Source: Linnemannia hyalina
Lineage: Eukaryota; Mortierellomycota; Mortierellomycetes; Mortierellales; Mortierellaceae
Reading direction: 5' to 3'
DNA: 64,000 bases
Assembly: GCA_019671135.1 (NCBI GenBank)
Contig: JAHRHY010000020.1
Location: forward strand, 620,001-684,000
Both the position numbers and the translations under genes were made by a program. Under the pieces are notes generated by a model. The model saw nothing but the letters and a program-made list of their open reading frames with translations. It did not search any database and was not told the origin of the DNA. The stretch's first letter is position 1, and every line of letters starts with the position of its first letter. Positions 41,437 through 52,600 of this stretch are shown here, piece by piece.

Positions 41437-43863
41437 ATGTCTAAGATGTTCCAGACACATCCCCTCGATCTGTATGAGATTCGCTCAAGAATTGCCAACA
41501 GTCTTGGCCGTAAAGACCTCGCGACCTGTGCGCGTGTGAGTCAGGATTGGAACGACTCTTTCACACCTCCACTCTACAACTCTGTCGTGTTGTCGAAACA
41601 TGGCCTTGGCATGGAATCTGTTGAGAGAAACAAGCACCTTATACAAAGCCTGGAGATTCGAAGATCTGCCTATGAAAAACTATCATCGACATCAGCACGA
41701 GACAAAGTAGTTTTTAGTGTCATGGCTAACTCGACTCTGACGACTTTGGACTTGAATGGCAACTCGATCGGACCCAACGGAGCCCAGGCGCTGTCTGAGG
41801 CACTCAAGACCAACTCGACTCTGACCACTTTGAACTTGTGGGACAATTCGATCGGAGACAACGGAGCTCAGGCGCTGTCTGAGGCACTCAAGACCAACTC
41901 GACTCTGACCACTTTGAGGTTGTGGGACAACTCGATCGGAGACAATGGAGCTCAGGCGCTCTCTGAGGCACTCAAGACCAACTCAACTCTGACCACTTTG
42001 GACTTGAATGACAACTCGATCGGACCCAATGGAGCCCAGGCGCTGTCTGAGGCGCTCAAGGCCAACTCGACTCTAACCACTTTGGACCTGGATGGCAACT
42101 CGATCGAACCCAATGGAGCTCAGGCGCTGTCTGAGGCACTCAAGACCAACTCGATCCTAATCACTTTAGTCTTGGATGGCAACTCGATCGGAGACAACGG
42201 AGCTCAGGCGCTGTCTGAGGCACTCAAGACCAACTCGACTCTGACCATTTTGAACTTGTGGGGAAACTCGATCGGACCCAACGGAGCTCAGGCACTGTCT
42301 GAGGCACTTAAGACCAACTCGACTCTGACCACTTTGGACTTGAATGGCAACTCGATCGGACCCAATGCAGCCCAGGCGCTATCTGAGGCACTCAAGACCA
42401 ACTCGACTCTGACCACTTTGGACTTGGGGAACAACTCTATCAGATACAATGGAACTCAGGCGCTGTCCGAGGCACTCAAGACCAACTCGACTCTGACCAC
42501 CTTGGACTTTCAGTGGAACTCGATCGGAGACAATGGAGCTCAGGCGCTCTCTGAGGCACTCAGGACCAACTCGACTCTGACCACTTTGAACTTGTGGAAC
42601 AACTCGATCGGAGACAATGGAGCTCAGGCGCTCTCTGAGGCACTCAAGACCAACTCAACTCTGACCACTTTGGACTTGAATGACAACTCGATCGGACCCA
42701 ATGGAGCCCAGGCGCTGTCTGAGGCGCTCAAGGCCAACTCGACTCTAACCACTTTGGACCTGGATGGCAACTCGATCGAACCCAATGGAGCTCAGGCGCT
42801 GTCTGAGGCACTCAAGACCAACTCGATCCTAATCACTTTAGTCTTGGATGGCAACTCGATCGGAGACAACGGAGCTCAGGCGCTGTCTGAGGCACTCAAG
42901 ACCAACTCGACTCTGACCATTTTGAACTTGTGGGGAAACTCGATCGGACCCAACGGAGCTCAGGCGCTGTCTGAGGCACTCAAGACCAATTCGACTCTGA
43001 CTACTTTGGACTTGAGGAACAACTCGATCGGACCCAATGCAGCCCAGGCGCTATCTGAGGCACTCAAGACCAACTCGACTCTGACCACTTTGGACTTGGG
43101 GAACAACTCTATCAGATACAATGGAACTCAGGCTCTGTCCGAGGCACTCAAGACCAACTCGACTCTGACCACCTTGGACTTTCAGTGGAACTCGATCGGA
43201 GACAATGGAGCTCAGGCGCTCTCTGAGGCACTCAGGACCAACTCGACTCTGACCACTTTGAACTTGTGGAACAACTCGATCGGAGACAATGGAGCTCAGG
43301 CGCTCTCTGAGGCACTCAAGACCAACTCAACTCTGACCACTTTGGACTTGAATGACAACTCGATCGGACCCAATGGAGCTCAGGCGCTGTCTGAGGCACT
43401 CAAGACCAACTCGATCCTAATCACTTTAGTCTTGGATGGCAACTCGATCGGAGACAACGGAGCTCAGGCGCTGTCTGAGGCACTCAAGACCAACTCGACT
43501 CTGACCATTTTGAACTTGTGGGGAAACTCGATCGGACCCAACGGAGCTCAGGCGCTGTCTGAGGCACTCAAGACCAATTCGACTCTGACTACTTTGGACT
43601 TGAGGAACAACTCGATCGAACCCAATGGAGCTCAGGCGCTATCTGAGGCACTCAAGACCAACTCGACTCTGACCACTCTGGACTTGTGGAACAACTCGAT
43701 CGGAGATAACGGAGCTCATGCGCTGTCTGAAGCACTCAAAACCAACTCGACTCTGACCACTTTGACCTTGCAGGACAATTCGATCGGACCCAACGGAGCT
43801 CAGGCGCTCTCTGACGCGCTCAAGACCAACTCGATCGTCACCATTATGGGCGTCGTGTTTTAA
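41437..43863 (+). CDS. F-box-like protein with 25 RNI-type leucine-rich repeats
   Basis: 808 codons from the first ATG at 41437 (MSKMFQTHPLDLY). Residues about 5-50 resemble an F-box (HPLDLYEIRSRIANSLGRKDL ... VSQDWNDS). From about residue 96 come 25 complete 28-residue repeats of the type NSTLTTLDLNGNSIGPNGAQALSEALKT and a partial 26th, the ribonuclease-inhibitor/NLRC3 class that forms a horseshoe for protein binding. Repeats 4-11 and 12-19 are a duplicated block of eight, and 20-23 start a third copy missing one unit. An F-box would suggest a substrate adaptor of an SCF ubiquitin ligase; that is inference. No intron and no break. A partial copy of its end lies at 38869-39141. Confidence 0.88.
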   Translation: MSKMFQTHPLDLYEIRSRIANSLGRKDLATCARVSQDWNDSFTPPLYNSVVLSKHGLGMESVERNKHLIQSLEIRRSAYEKLSSTSARDKVVFSVMANSTLTTLDLNGNSIGPNGAQALSEALKTNSTLTTLNLWDNSIGDNGAQALSEALKTNSTLTTLRLWDNSIGDNGAQALSEALKTNSTLTTLDLNDNSIGPNGAQALSEALKANSTLTTLDLDGNSIEPNGAQALSEALKTNSILITLVLDGNSIGDNGAQALSEALKTNSTLTILNLWGNSIGPNGAQALSEALKTNSTLTTLDLNGNSIGPNAAQALSEALKTNSTLTTLDLGNNSIRYNGTQALSEALKTNSTLTTLDFQWNSIGDNGAQALSEALRTNSTLTTLNLWNNSIGDNGAQALSEALKTNSTLTTLDLNDNSIGPNGAQALSEALKANSTLTTLDLDGNSIEPNGAQALSEALKTNSILITLVLDGNSIGDNGAQALSEALKTNSTLTILNLWGNSIGPNGAQALSEALKTNSTLTTLDLRNNSIGPNAAQALSEALKTNSTLTTLDLGNNSIRYNGTQALSEALKTNSTLTTLDFQWNSIGDNGAQALSEALRTNSTLTTLNLWNNSIGDNGAQALSEALKTNSTLTTLDLNDNSIGPNGAQALSEALKTNSILITLVLDGNSIGDNGAQALSEALKTNSTLTILNLWGNSIGPNGAQALSEALKTNSTLTTLDLRNNSIEPNGAQALSEALKTNSTLTTLDLWNNSIGDNGAHALSEALKTNSTLTTLTLQDNSIGPNGAQALSDALKTNSIVTIMGVVF
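41980..43600 (+). repeat. higher-order LRR array, 672-bp unit
   Basis: The 84-bp LRR units form a higher-order period of eight. Block starts at 41980, 42652 and 43324 are exactly 672 bp apart, and the blocks are near-identical at base level, including rare changes such as GCGCTCAAGGCC. The third block lacks the fifth-type unit. Confidence 0.92.
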
Positions 43864-44170
43864 TGACCGTCCATGCCTTATTAAGGGTTATGGGGAGAGA
43901 GAGTATATTTATTTTATAGCGATATCATTAAAGATTCCCTATCTCCTTTCTTACCGACTCCTACCCACACATACACTTCTGTCTGCTCCTATCTACTCAT
44001 TTCATTTTCTAGCACAATGGGATTTCAGTAAATCGATAACATTGCTTTAATACTCAAACCGCAGATCAAAATCATATACCCTGAATGGGTTATAATATGC
44101 TGCTTCGCATGAAAGTACAAATCTTGGTCTAGTGCTTAAATGCCCCTTAACAACAAAACAAATTTTGACA
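43864..44170. other. intergenic, LRR gene 3' side
   Basis: AT-rich spacer after the LRR stop. No gene seen. Confidence 0.45.
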
Positions 44171-44281
44171 GGTGAGCAATGCATCGATGACGCGACCTCG
44201 AATTCTAATGAAGCAGAGCCGACATCGAAGGATCATAAGCAAAGTCGCTATGAACGCTTGGCTGCCACTAGTCAGTTATCC
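44171..44281 (-). repeat. short 25S-rRNA-like dispersed repeat, copy 3
   Basis: Head GCATCGATGACGCGACCTCG and GAATTCTAATGAAGCA, then an rRNA-derived tail through TGAACGCTTGGCTGCC and AGTTATCC, matching 45025-45094 with a few changes. It is followed at 44304 by the repeat shared with the window start. Confidence 0.8.
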
Positions 44282-44303
44282 ACGATTTGAGTGAGAGGGG
44301 ACG

Positions 44304-44404
44304 ACGTTAAGAATTTGAGAGGGGGTGACGTTAAGAATGATAGAACCTGCAACCGGCCCATTCAACACAGATACGCGCATAGAGCTCAACCCACTACAAA
44401 TCAA
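44304..44404 (+). repeat. dispersed direct repeat, copy 2
   Basis: Partner of 1-100, with ACGTTAAGAATTTGAG and CAACACAGATACGCGCATAG in common. Confidence 0.8.
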
Positions 44405-44517
44405 CCCGACCATCCGCACAACTCATTCTCCAAGGCATATGTTGAACTGCCCTTAAGAAGTGGCACTGAAGAAAGAAAAAAAAGAGAATGAAAAAGAGAG
44501 GAGATGTTGTTCTTTCG

Positions 44518-44917
44518 AACAAATCTACAGAACAATGGGCTTAATCTCAGCAGATCGTAGCAACAAGGCTACTCTACTGCTTACAATACCCCGTTCAATT
44601 AAAGTCGTCTGCAATGGATTTATCCTTGACTATATTTGAAATTAACATTAGTGGTAATGTCACAAAGCCTTTCCGCTCTGCAAGATCAACCCCTTGTAGT
44701 ATGATTCAGGATCCGAGGATCTATTCGTATTCAACTAAAAATGGCCAAGGCGGTAATCGTCGCGTTCTAGCACGGGTTCTGACTTAGAGGCGTTCAGCCA
44801 TAACCCAACGGATGATAGCTTCGGGCCATTGCCTGCTCAGGCAGGCCCAAATACCAATTATCCGAATGAACGGTTCCTCTCGTACTAAGTTCAATTACTA
44901 TTGCAACAACATTTCAT

Positions 44918-44972
<55 letters not shown>

Positions 44973-45016
44973 ATTAGTGGGTGAACAATCCAACGCTTAC
45001 TGAATTCTGCTTCAGT

Positions 45017-45052
<36 letters not shown>

Positions 45053-45095
45053 AACGTCGCTATGAACGCTTGGCTGCCACAAGCCAGTTATCCCT
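44518..45095 (-). rRNA. 25S (LSU) rRNA 3' fragment, truncated
   Basis: The plus strand reads the complement of the last 0.58 kb of fungal 25S rRNA. Recognisable blocks are the 3' end (ACAAATC ... CTTAATCTCAGCAGATCG), ACTCTACTGCTTACAATACC, CGGTTCCTCTCGTACT (complement of the sarcin-ricin loop, 44871-44886), CTGTCTCACGACGGTCTAAA and AAGAGCCGACATCGAAGGAT. It stops abruptly at about 45095. No 5' part, spacer or 18S is present, and variable parts plus some conserved positions (around 44822-44850) differ from what I recall of fungal 25S. It is an isolated, probably non-functional insertion outside the rDNA array. Confidence 0.92.
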
Positions 45096-45172
45096 TTCTC
45101 TCCCACCGGAGACAGCACTCAGAAGATCACAGTGTATTTACGGTCTATCGACACAAGCTCTCCTACACCCCT

Positions 45173-45441
45173 TGTTAGAGTTTCACTCTGATAAGGTTAC
45201 ACTAACCTATGACGCCACCAACATTTCTAGACTTTTCTTCCCTCTGATTACTAATCAAAGCTACGCCTCATAGAAACCTCTAGAAACCCAACACGACAAC
45301 TATCTAGCATTCACTCACGTATAAATTCCCCAACCAACACCTTGATAGCCCCTTAGTTTTAAACTCACCTTTTTATTAAAAACAACTTCCAAAGCACAAT
45401 CGTCCTTCATCCCTCGTCCCTCGTCCCCTCGTCTTGTTGCA
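45173..45441 (+). repeat. Gypsy-2 5' LTR
   Basis: Starts TGTTAGAGTTTCAC, ends CTTGTTGCA. Contains a TATAAAT box near 45320. Followed directly by the TGG of the primer-binding site. Confidence 0.93.
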
Positions 45442-45519
45442 TGGTAGGAAAGGAGTTCGACCTACCTTCCTCGTCATCGCCGTTCAAGTATCGTTCCGTC
45501 TCTTCCTCTCGTCGTCAAC

Positions 45520-46257
45520 ATGTCTGACAGTCCCGCGTTCCAAGCCTTCCTGCGCACCTGCGCCCCATCCAAGTTCTCTGCCAAACCCAACGAGGATGTC
45601 CATGACTGGCTCCTTAAGGTCGATCGTTACTTCGAATTAATGAACTTGACCTCCGCCAACCGTGTCCTCGCCGGAAAGCTGCTGCTTGATGGCTTCCCCG
45701 CCAAGTGGGCCGTTCATGTACCAAATGCCCCCAAAGGTCAAGACCCCTGGGAACATTTTTGCAACCTTCTGCTCCAACGTTTCCAAGGCCGCAACAACAA
45801 GCTTTTTGCACGCCAAAAGCTCTACAACCTCAAGCAAGACAAGTCCGTTACCAAGTACAACTACCAGTTCGAGACCCTCCGAGCTGTTCTTGATGACTTT
45901 GGTGAGGCTGAAGCAACACACTGCTACTTCATGGGCCTTAAGCCAAAGATTCGCGAGCACTTCGCCGGAAACCCCGCCCTCCGTTCCGATCTTCCATCCA
46001 TGATGGCCATTGCCGAAAGCCTCGACAATGAACAATTCCACAACTCCACGAACTTTCAGTCGTCAAGTTTCCGAGCTCGCTCCCGTCCCGAATCCTTTCC
46101 GCAGCCTATGGAATTGGATACCATGTCTGGTCAAAATGACGAAAAGCAGAGAAAGTTAGATCTGAAGAACTGCACCTGCTTCCTCTGTCATTCTACTGGC
46201 CACCAGATCCGTAATTGTCCTAAGAATCCCAAGTCGGGAAAAGCCTCGTCCCATTAA
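45520..46257 (+). CDS. gag: Gypsy-2 Gag
   Basis: An open 245-codon frame from ATG 45520. A retrotransposon Gag core ([42 protein letters not shown]) is followed by a basic C-terminus with one CCHC zinc knuckle, [14 protein letters not shown]. Stop TAA at 46255-46257. The heptamer GGGAAAA at 46236-46242 lies in the correct frame just before the stop. Gag is intact although pol is broken, so it could still package RNA in trans. Confidence 0.88.
   Translation: MSDSPAFQAFLRTCAPSKFSAKPNEDVHDWLLKVDRYFELMNLTSANRVLAGKLLLDGFPAKWAVHVPNAPKGQDPWEHFCNLLLQRFQGRNNKLFARQKLYNLKQDKSVTKYNYQFETLRAVLDDFGEAEATHCYFMGLKPKIREHFAGNPALRSDLPSMMAIAESLDNEQFHNSTNFQSSSFRARSRPESFPQPMELDTMSGQNDEKQRKLDLKNCTCFLCHSTGHQIRNCPKNPKSGKASSH
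46236..46242 (+). promoter_or_regulatory. candidate -1 ribosomal frameshift site
   Basis: G GGA AAA in gag frame fits the X XXY YYZ slippery rule. It lies inside the only stretch (46224-46257) where gag and the -1 pol frame overlap between the pol-frame TAA at 46221 and the gag stop. A downstream structure was not assessed. Confidence 0.6.
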
Positions 46258-46337
46258 AGAGCTCTGGGGCTTTAAATGGTACCACTGCCACCACTGTCCA
46301 AGTATCCAGTTCCACTCCAGAGAGCATACCTCCTTCG

Positions 46338-49300
46338 ATGGAACCACTAACCGTCGTATCAATTTCATCCGCATCGTTGGAACCGTCCGTTCCGTCCTCG
46401 CCCGTTAGTTCGTCGCCGACACCGTGTTGTCCGTCATTGTCCGTATCGTCAGAACCGTCCGTTCTGTCCTCATCTGTCGTTTCGTCGTCACCAGTTGATG
46501 TGTCGACACCGTTTTGTCCGTCATTGTCCGTATCGTCAGAACCGTTCGTTCTGTCCTCATCTGTCGTTTCGTCGCCATCGTTTGATGGGTCGACACCGTT
46601 TTGTCCGTCATTGTCCGCACCGTCAGAACCGTCTGTTCTGTCCTCGTCCACTGTTTCGTCGTCACCAGTTGATGTGTCGACACCGTTACCCCCATCTATC
46701 TCGTCTGCCGAATTCAGTGCGCTGACCATGTCTGCCATTGAGTCCGAATTTCTGATCTTACCTGAAGAACCGGAAGACGAAAAGTTGATGTATGTTGCTG
46801 GGCACATCAAAGGTTCCAAGCTCGACGTGTTAGTCGACTGTGGTGCCAACGCCAACTACATCAGTCAAGAAATTGTTCGTTGCCTCGGCATCCCTACGTC
46901 CAAGAAAAAGGAACCAATCGTGGTTACTTTTGGAGGTGGTCAGCCCGTTACATGTTCTCGTTATTGTCATATCCGATTAAAGCTGGCTCATAATTTCCAG
47001 CCCATCATCCAATTCAATGTAATCCAAACGAAATTCGAAGCCGTCCTTGGCAAGCGTTGGCTTGCAAGATCTGTCCCAAAGCCTATACTGGATCTTGCCA
47101 AGCACACCATCCGTGTCGAACCCGATATTGTTATCCAAGGCTATACCACTCCCACCCACACTCCTGTCATGTCCGCAATGCAATTCAAGCGCCAACTCGA
47201 TAAAAATCAAGCATTCCTTTGTGTTGTCCGTCCTGCCGATGAAACACCTCCCAGGAAAACCGTCGAACATCACCCAGCCGCACAGTCGTTGCTCGAAAAG
47301 TACAAGTCCGTATTCCCTGATGACCTCCCAAGCACCTTACCTCCGTCAAGAGCCGTCGACCACAAGATCGAGATCATTCCCGGTTCAGTTCCTCCATCTC
47401 ATCCTACGTATCCGTTATCTCTAGCGGAAATGGATGAGTTGAAGAAACAATTAGATGATCTCCTCCTTCATGGTTTCATTCGCCCCAGCAAGTCGCCGTA
47501 TGGAGCCCCCGTCTTGTTTGTTCGCAAAAAGGAAGGTGATCTTCGCATGTGCGTTGATTATCGTGCCCTTAATAAACAAACAGTCAAGAATACGTACCCA
47601 CTGCCAAGAATCGATGAGCTGCTTGACCGACTCCACAATGCCAAGGTCTTCAGTAAAATCGACCTCCGCTCCGGTTATCACCAGATCAAGATCCACGATG
47701 ATGATATCCACAAGACCGCCTTCCGCACTCGTTATGGCCTTTACGAGTTCCTCGTCCTCCCCTTTGCTTTAACAAATGCTCCCGCGACCTTCATGTGCCT
47801 CATGAACGACGTGTTCAAAGAGGAACTGGACTCCATTGTAATCATTTATCTGGATGACATCCTGGTGTTCAGTGATAATGAAGAACAGCATAAAGCCGAC
47901 CTCGAGCGTGTCCTGCGGAAACTAGAAGAGAACAAGTTATATGCCAAATTGTCGAAATGTGAGTTCTTCAAGTCCGAAGTCGGTTTCCTCGGTCATATCA
48001 TCTCCCGCAACGGTATTGCAGTCGATCCAAGCAAAGTCAAGTCCATCGTCGATTGGCCAGCCCTTACCTGTGTGAATGACGTCCAGTCGTTCCTTGGCCT
48101 GGTCAACTACTACCGTCGTTTTATCCGCAATCTCGCCAAGATCGCCGCCCCGCTGACTGAACTCCTGAAGAAAGAAACCCCGTTCGTCTGGTCCCTGCCG
48201 CAAGAATCCGCCTATCAAAGCCCTCAAGGAGGCCATGACCCAGGCTCCTGTCCTTGTGATCTTTGACCCATCTCGCCCCGTCTCTGTCCATTGTGATGCT
48301 TCCAAATTTGCAGTTGGTGCTGTACTCATGCAAGATGGTCGACCAGTAGCATTCGAGTCCCGTAAGTTGTCGTCTGCCGAGATCAACTATCCGATTCACG
48401 AAAAAGAACAGTTAGCCGTCGTCCATGCGCTACTCAAATGGCGTGTCTACCTCCACTCCACCGCAGAACCATTCACCGTTTACACCGATCACGAGTCCCT
48501 CAAATACCTCGACACCAAGAACACGCTCAGTCCGCGACAGATCCGTTGGATGGAGAAACTTGCGGAATACAATTTCAACATCCAGTACCGCAAAGGCTCC
48601 CTCAACGTGGTCCCTGACGCACTGTCCCGACGTCCCGATTACCAACTCTCTGCCATTGTCGAGTCGATTCCGTCTGTCGGTGCAGATTTTATAACCCTAT
48701 GCAAACAGGCAATTGCCAAGGATGAGTAATTCAAGAACATCTTTGAGCGTGCCTCCAAGATTACCGATGCCAATGACCCGTTCGAGTTCCAAGTCAAGAA
48801 CGATCTCCTGTATCTCAAGAAAGGTACCAGAGTCTGCATCCCTGACTTACCAGCCGTCAAGACCCAGTTGATGTCGGAAATCCATGATTGCCCTATTTCA
48901 GGACATAGTGGTGTCGACAAGACTTACGCCCGTCTATCGGAACTCTGCTACTGGCCCGGTATGATCCGTTCCGTGAAACACTACGTCGAATCCTGCCACG
49001 TCTGCAAGACTTCTAAAACAAGAACCACAAAAGAAAATGGATTACTACAGCCGCTTTCGATCCCGGAGAACCCCTGGACCCATATTGTGATGGATTTAAT
49101 CATCCATCTTCCCAAAACCAAGTCCCACCACGACGCCATTGCCGTCTTTGTCGATCGTTTCAGCAAAACCGCCGTCTTCGTCCCCTGCAAGACCTCCTGC
49201 TCTGGTCCTGAGCTCGCGCAAATATTCTTCAAGAACGTCTTCAAGCACTTTGGCCTCCCAAAGTCGATTGTCTCTGACCGCGACCCTCGTTTCACAAGCC

Positions 49301-49606
49301 GTTTCTGGACCGACCTGTTCTCTTGCCTTGGCACCAGCCTCGATATGTCCACCGCCCACCACCAACAGACTGATGGTCAATCCGAACGCACCATCCAGAC
49401 ACTCAAGCAGTACTTGCGAATGTACACCTCCAACGCGCATGATGATTGGGATGAACTCCTGTGCCACGCCAAGTTTGCCTATAACTCTGCCAAGTCCGCC
49501 TCCACGAATCTCTCTCCGTTCGAGATCCTGTATGGTTACCTACCTCAAGTTCCTGCCAGTCTGATGTTGGGGAAGTCGCCGGAAGTCCATTCGCCGAATG
49601 CAAGAG
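46338..49606 (+). pseudogene. pol: Gypsy-2 Pol, N-terminal to integrase part
   Basis: The first frame runs to a TGA at 48264-48266: a Ser/Pro/Val linker built of about 85-bp repeats, protease with [12 protein letters not shown] (Cys where Ser or Thr is usual), and RT ([23 protein letters not shown]). A one-base shift near 48215 moves RNase H (VHCDASKFAVGAVL) to another frame, which meets a TAA at 48727-48729. The integrase follows in that frame (HDCPISGHSGVDKT, MDLIIHLPK, VSDRDPRFTS, DGQSERT) until the LINE begins at 49607. Pol is -1 relative to gag. Two lesions plus the LINE insertion make it inactive. Confidence 0.9.
46420..46690 (+). repeat. in-frame minisatellite in Gypsy-2 pol linker
   Basis: Three imperfect copies of an 84-87-bp unit (TTGTCCGTCATTGTCCG, TCAGAACCGTCCGTTCTGTC) encode a Ser/Val/Pro-rich linker between the gag junction and the protease. 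Confidence 0.8.
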
Positions 49607-49652
49607 TTTTTTTTTTTTTTTTTTTGAGGGAAAAGAGAGGATTTATTGTGGC

Positions 49653-52600
49653 TTAAACAGCCTTAATTGAGTTATTTTGTGCTATGGTTTTGGTGATTTC
49701 GCGAAGTATGGTGTGGATGATATCGCTACTAGATTGAGTGTGTTGATGAAGAAAAAGAACGGTGTTGGCTGATGAAATACCAATGAGGCAACAAGCCAGC
49801 AATTGTGGGATAGTGATGTTAAATTGGGGTTTGATATCAAAGGTTGGAGGATGGAAAGACAAGACCTTATCAAGGTCATCATCTGACCAAAGTGGTTTGG
49901 ATGTATGTTCCTTGAGAATTGTTTGCCAAGCGATGTATTTAGGAGCGCACTGAAAGATGTGATGCGCCTTGTCCTCACGTCGCTCACGACATCCGGCCAT
50001 GTTACAATGAGGATCCTGCTTCCAGATTTTTTGACGTAGAGTTCCGCAAGGAAGCCAATCCCTTTTAAATCTCCACCACGTGGTCCTGGCCCGGTGTGGT
50101 ATTTTAGCGCTCCAGAATTGGCGCCACTGTTTCGAGGTTCCCGTCTCTGGTTGGGTTGAGGAGTTTGGGTTTGGTGGTGTGTCTTGCCTCAAAAAGGCTC
50201 GAAGGTGTTTGTTCGTGGCCGATTCCAGAGTGATGGGATTACTGTCGTTTGGGATCAAGACAGATGAGAGGATATGCTGTGCCAATGTATCATCCTGCGT
50301 GATCTTGGGTGGGTTCGAGAGTGCTTGCTGCATACTGTGGCGCATTCGACGACGTTCTTGGTAGGCCTAGATCCCTAGTTCCACTTGAGCAAGGCGGAGC
50401 TTGGGGGAAAGGTGTGTTTTTCTGACCAGTTGGAGGAGCCCATTGTTGTCAGGAGAAAACTGAAAGAGCTCTTCCACTCGGAGTCTGAGGGTCTTGATGG
50501 TGGTATCTGTCGTTTCAAACCACCATTCGATTGGTGAGGAGGCAAGTGTTACAGAGTCCGGCAAGGGATCAGCAAGGGCCAGTGCTTTGAGGGAAGGGAG
50601 GAGGGACGCCGCAGATACCAATCGTTGCAGACCGGGAAACCCTGCCAATAAGGATCTGTACTGTCCGTCCAGGGGTGCTAGGAGGAAGGCAAGGCGGTGA
50701 GACGTTTTGGTCCTCCATCGGATGATATCAAGAATGATGTCCTTACCCCAAGAGACATTAGTGGAGAGAGCATTGCGGATATGCTTGAGTTGGAAAACAT
50801 GGCATTGAGTAGCTGGGTCAATAACGCCTAGGCCACCCTTGTCCCTTGGAGTAGTGATCACCTCCCATGATGGCCTTGGTTTAAAGGAGCATACGAATTT
50901 GGTGACTGCAGCCTTCACCTTTCGCAAAAAGTCGAGCGGGGGGTTGACAATCCAGGATAGGTGCCAAAGTTTGGAGAGGATAAGAGAGTTGATGATGGTG
51001 GCTCGGCCCAGGACGGAGAGGGATCGGGAAGAGTGTATGGTTATGGCTGATTGTATCTTCTTCAGAGTCTTGTCCCAGAAGTCTTTTTCCTGATCGCGGT
51101 TGAAAAAGATAGGGAATCCAAGGTAGATCAAAGCATCGGCGGAGTTGTAGTCATGCCATCGCACGTCCAAATGTTCCAGGTGGGTCTGCAATTCTTTGGA
51201 GTAAGAGGGGGCCATAGGAAAGGCCACAGTTTTGGACAGGTTGACTTTGGCATTGGATGCGCGGCCATAGGTCCGTAGGGTATCCTCCAATGCTGACCAT
51301 TCGGTTGTGGAGGAGATGAGAGTCATGAGGTCGTCTGCATAGGCGCTGAGCTTGATGGGATCCGTGCGACCAGGGATTTCAATACCGTGAATAGCCGGGG
51401 ATCGTTCGATAGAGGCAAGCAACGGTTCAAAGGCTAAGTTGAAGAGGAGGGGAGATAGTGGGTCACCCTGGCGAAGTCCTCTTGATTGTGGGAAGGTGTC
51501 TGACACAAAGCCGTTGATATTGAGTGCAATCCTGGTAGAGAAGAAAAGTTGAATAATCGACTCCGTAAGGCATGATGGAAATCCAAGTCGTTTCAAGACC
51601 TGTTGAAGATAGGTAGGATGCACACGGTCGTATGCTTTTTCCTGATCCAGTAGTACGCCAATATGTCTTGTCCTTCTTGCATTGCAGTAATCTCGGAGTG
51701 TTGAGAGCACTAAGCCATTGTCTGCTATATGTCGTCCTGCCGTGAATCCTGTTTGGTGCGATTCTGTCAGCTTGGTCATGTACGGTTGAATCCGTAGGGT
51801 AAGGATTTTGGTGAAGAGTTTGGTATCCGAGTTAATGAGTGAAAGAGGTCTCCAGTTTGCCAGTTTTGTCGCATCGCCCTTCTTGAAGAGGAGGATCATC
51901 ACTGTCTCTTGCCAGGATGTGGGGAAAGAGGCAAGTGTCAGCGCATCGTTGATAATTGCGGTGAATAGTTCCTTGATCCAGGGTATGAGGAGGATGTATC
52001 GATAGAGCTCAAAGGGTAAGCCGTCCTTGCCTGGGGCCTTATTAAGGGGCGTCCTGCTCACAACGTGGTCTAACTCATCGGATGTGATAGTCCCTTCGAG
52101 TCTGGCGCGATCCTGGTCAGATAGGGTTGCATGTGGGGGGATGGCATCCAGTAGTCGGTTAGTTGCATTCTGGTCGGAGGGGTCGCGGGAGTATAGGCGC
52201 GAGTAAAAGTCTGTTGCTACTTCCAGACGTTCATTGGTTGAGGTTGTCAAGGCATTGGTGGCAGGGTTGTGTAGGTGTGGGACGAGTCGTTTTTTGTTGC
52301 GTTGAGAGATGGCTCGGAAGAAGTAGGCGGTGTTGCCTTCTCCTTTTTCACGCCATAAGGTTCCCGACCGGAGGGCATAGGCATCCAGTTCTTCCGATGT
52401 ATGTTGTTGAAGAGATGTTTCCAAAGCTTCCAGATCCTGAATGATTGCGTCCTTAGTTACACCGGTTGCAAGGGGGAGCTGGGCTAGTTTGTTTTGGCGT
52501 TGTATGTTGAGGTCTCTTAGGGCGGATTGTCGATCCTGTTTCCTTTTGATGGAGGCTGAGATGCAGAAACGTTTGATTTCCATCTTGACCCTGTCCCAGT

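Noticed and set aside
41980..43600. CRISPR-like array from regular repeats
   Set aside because: 84-bp coding LRR units without spacers in a eukaryotic gene.
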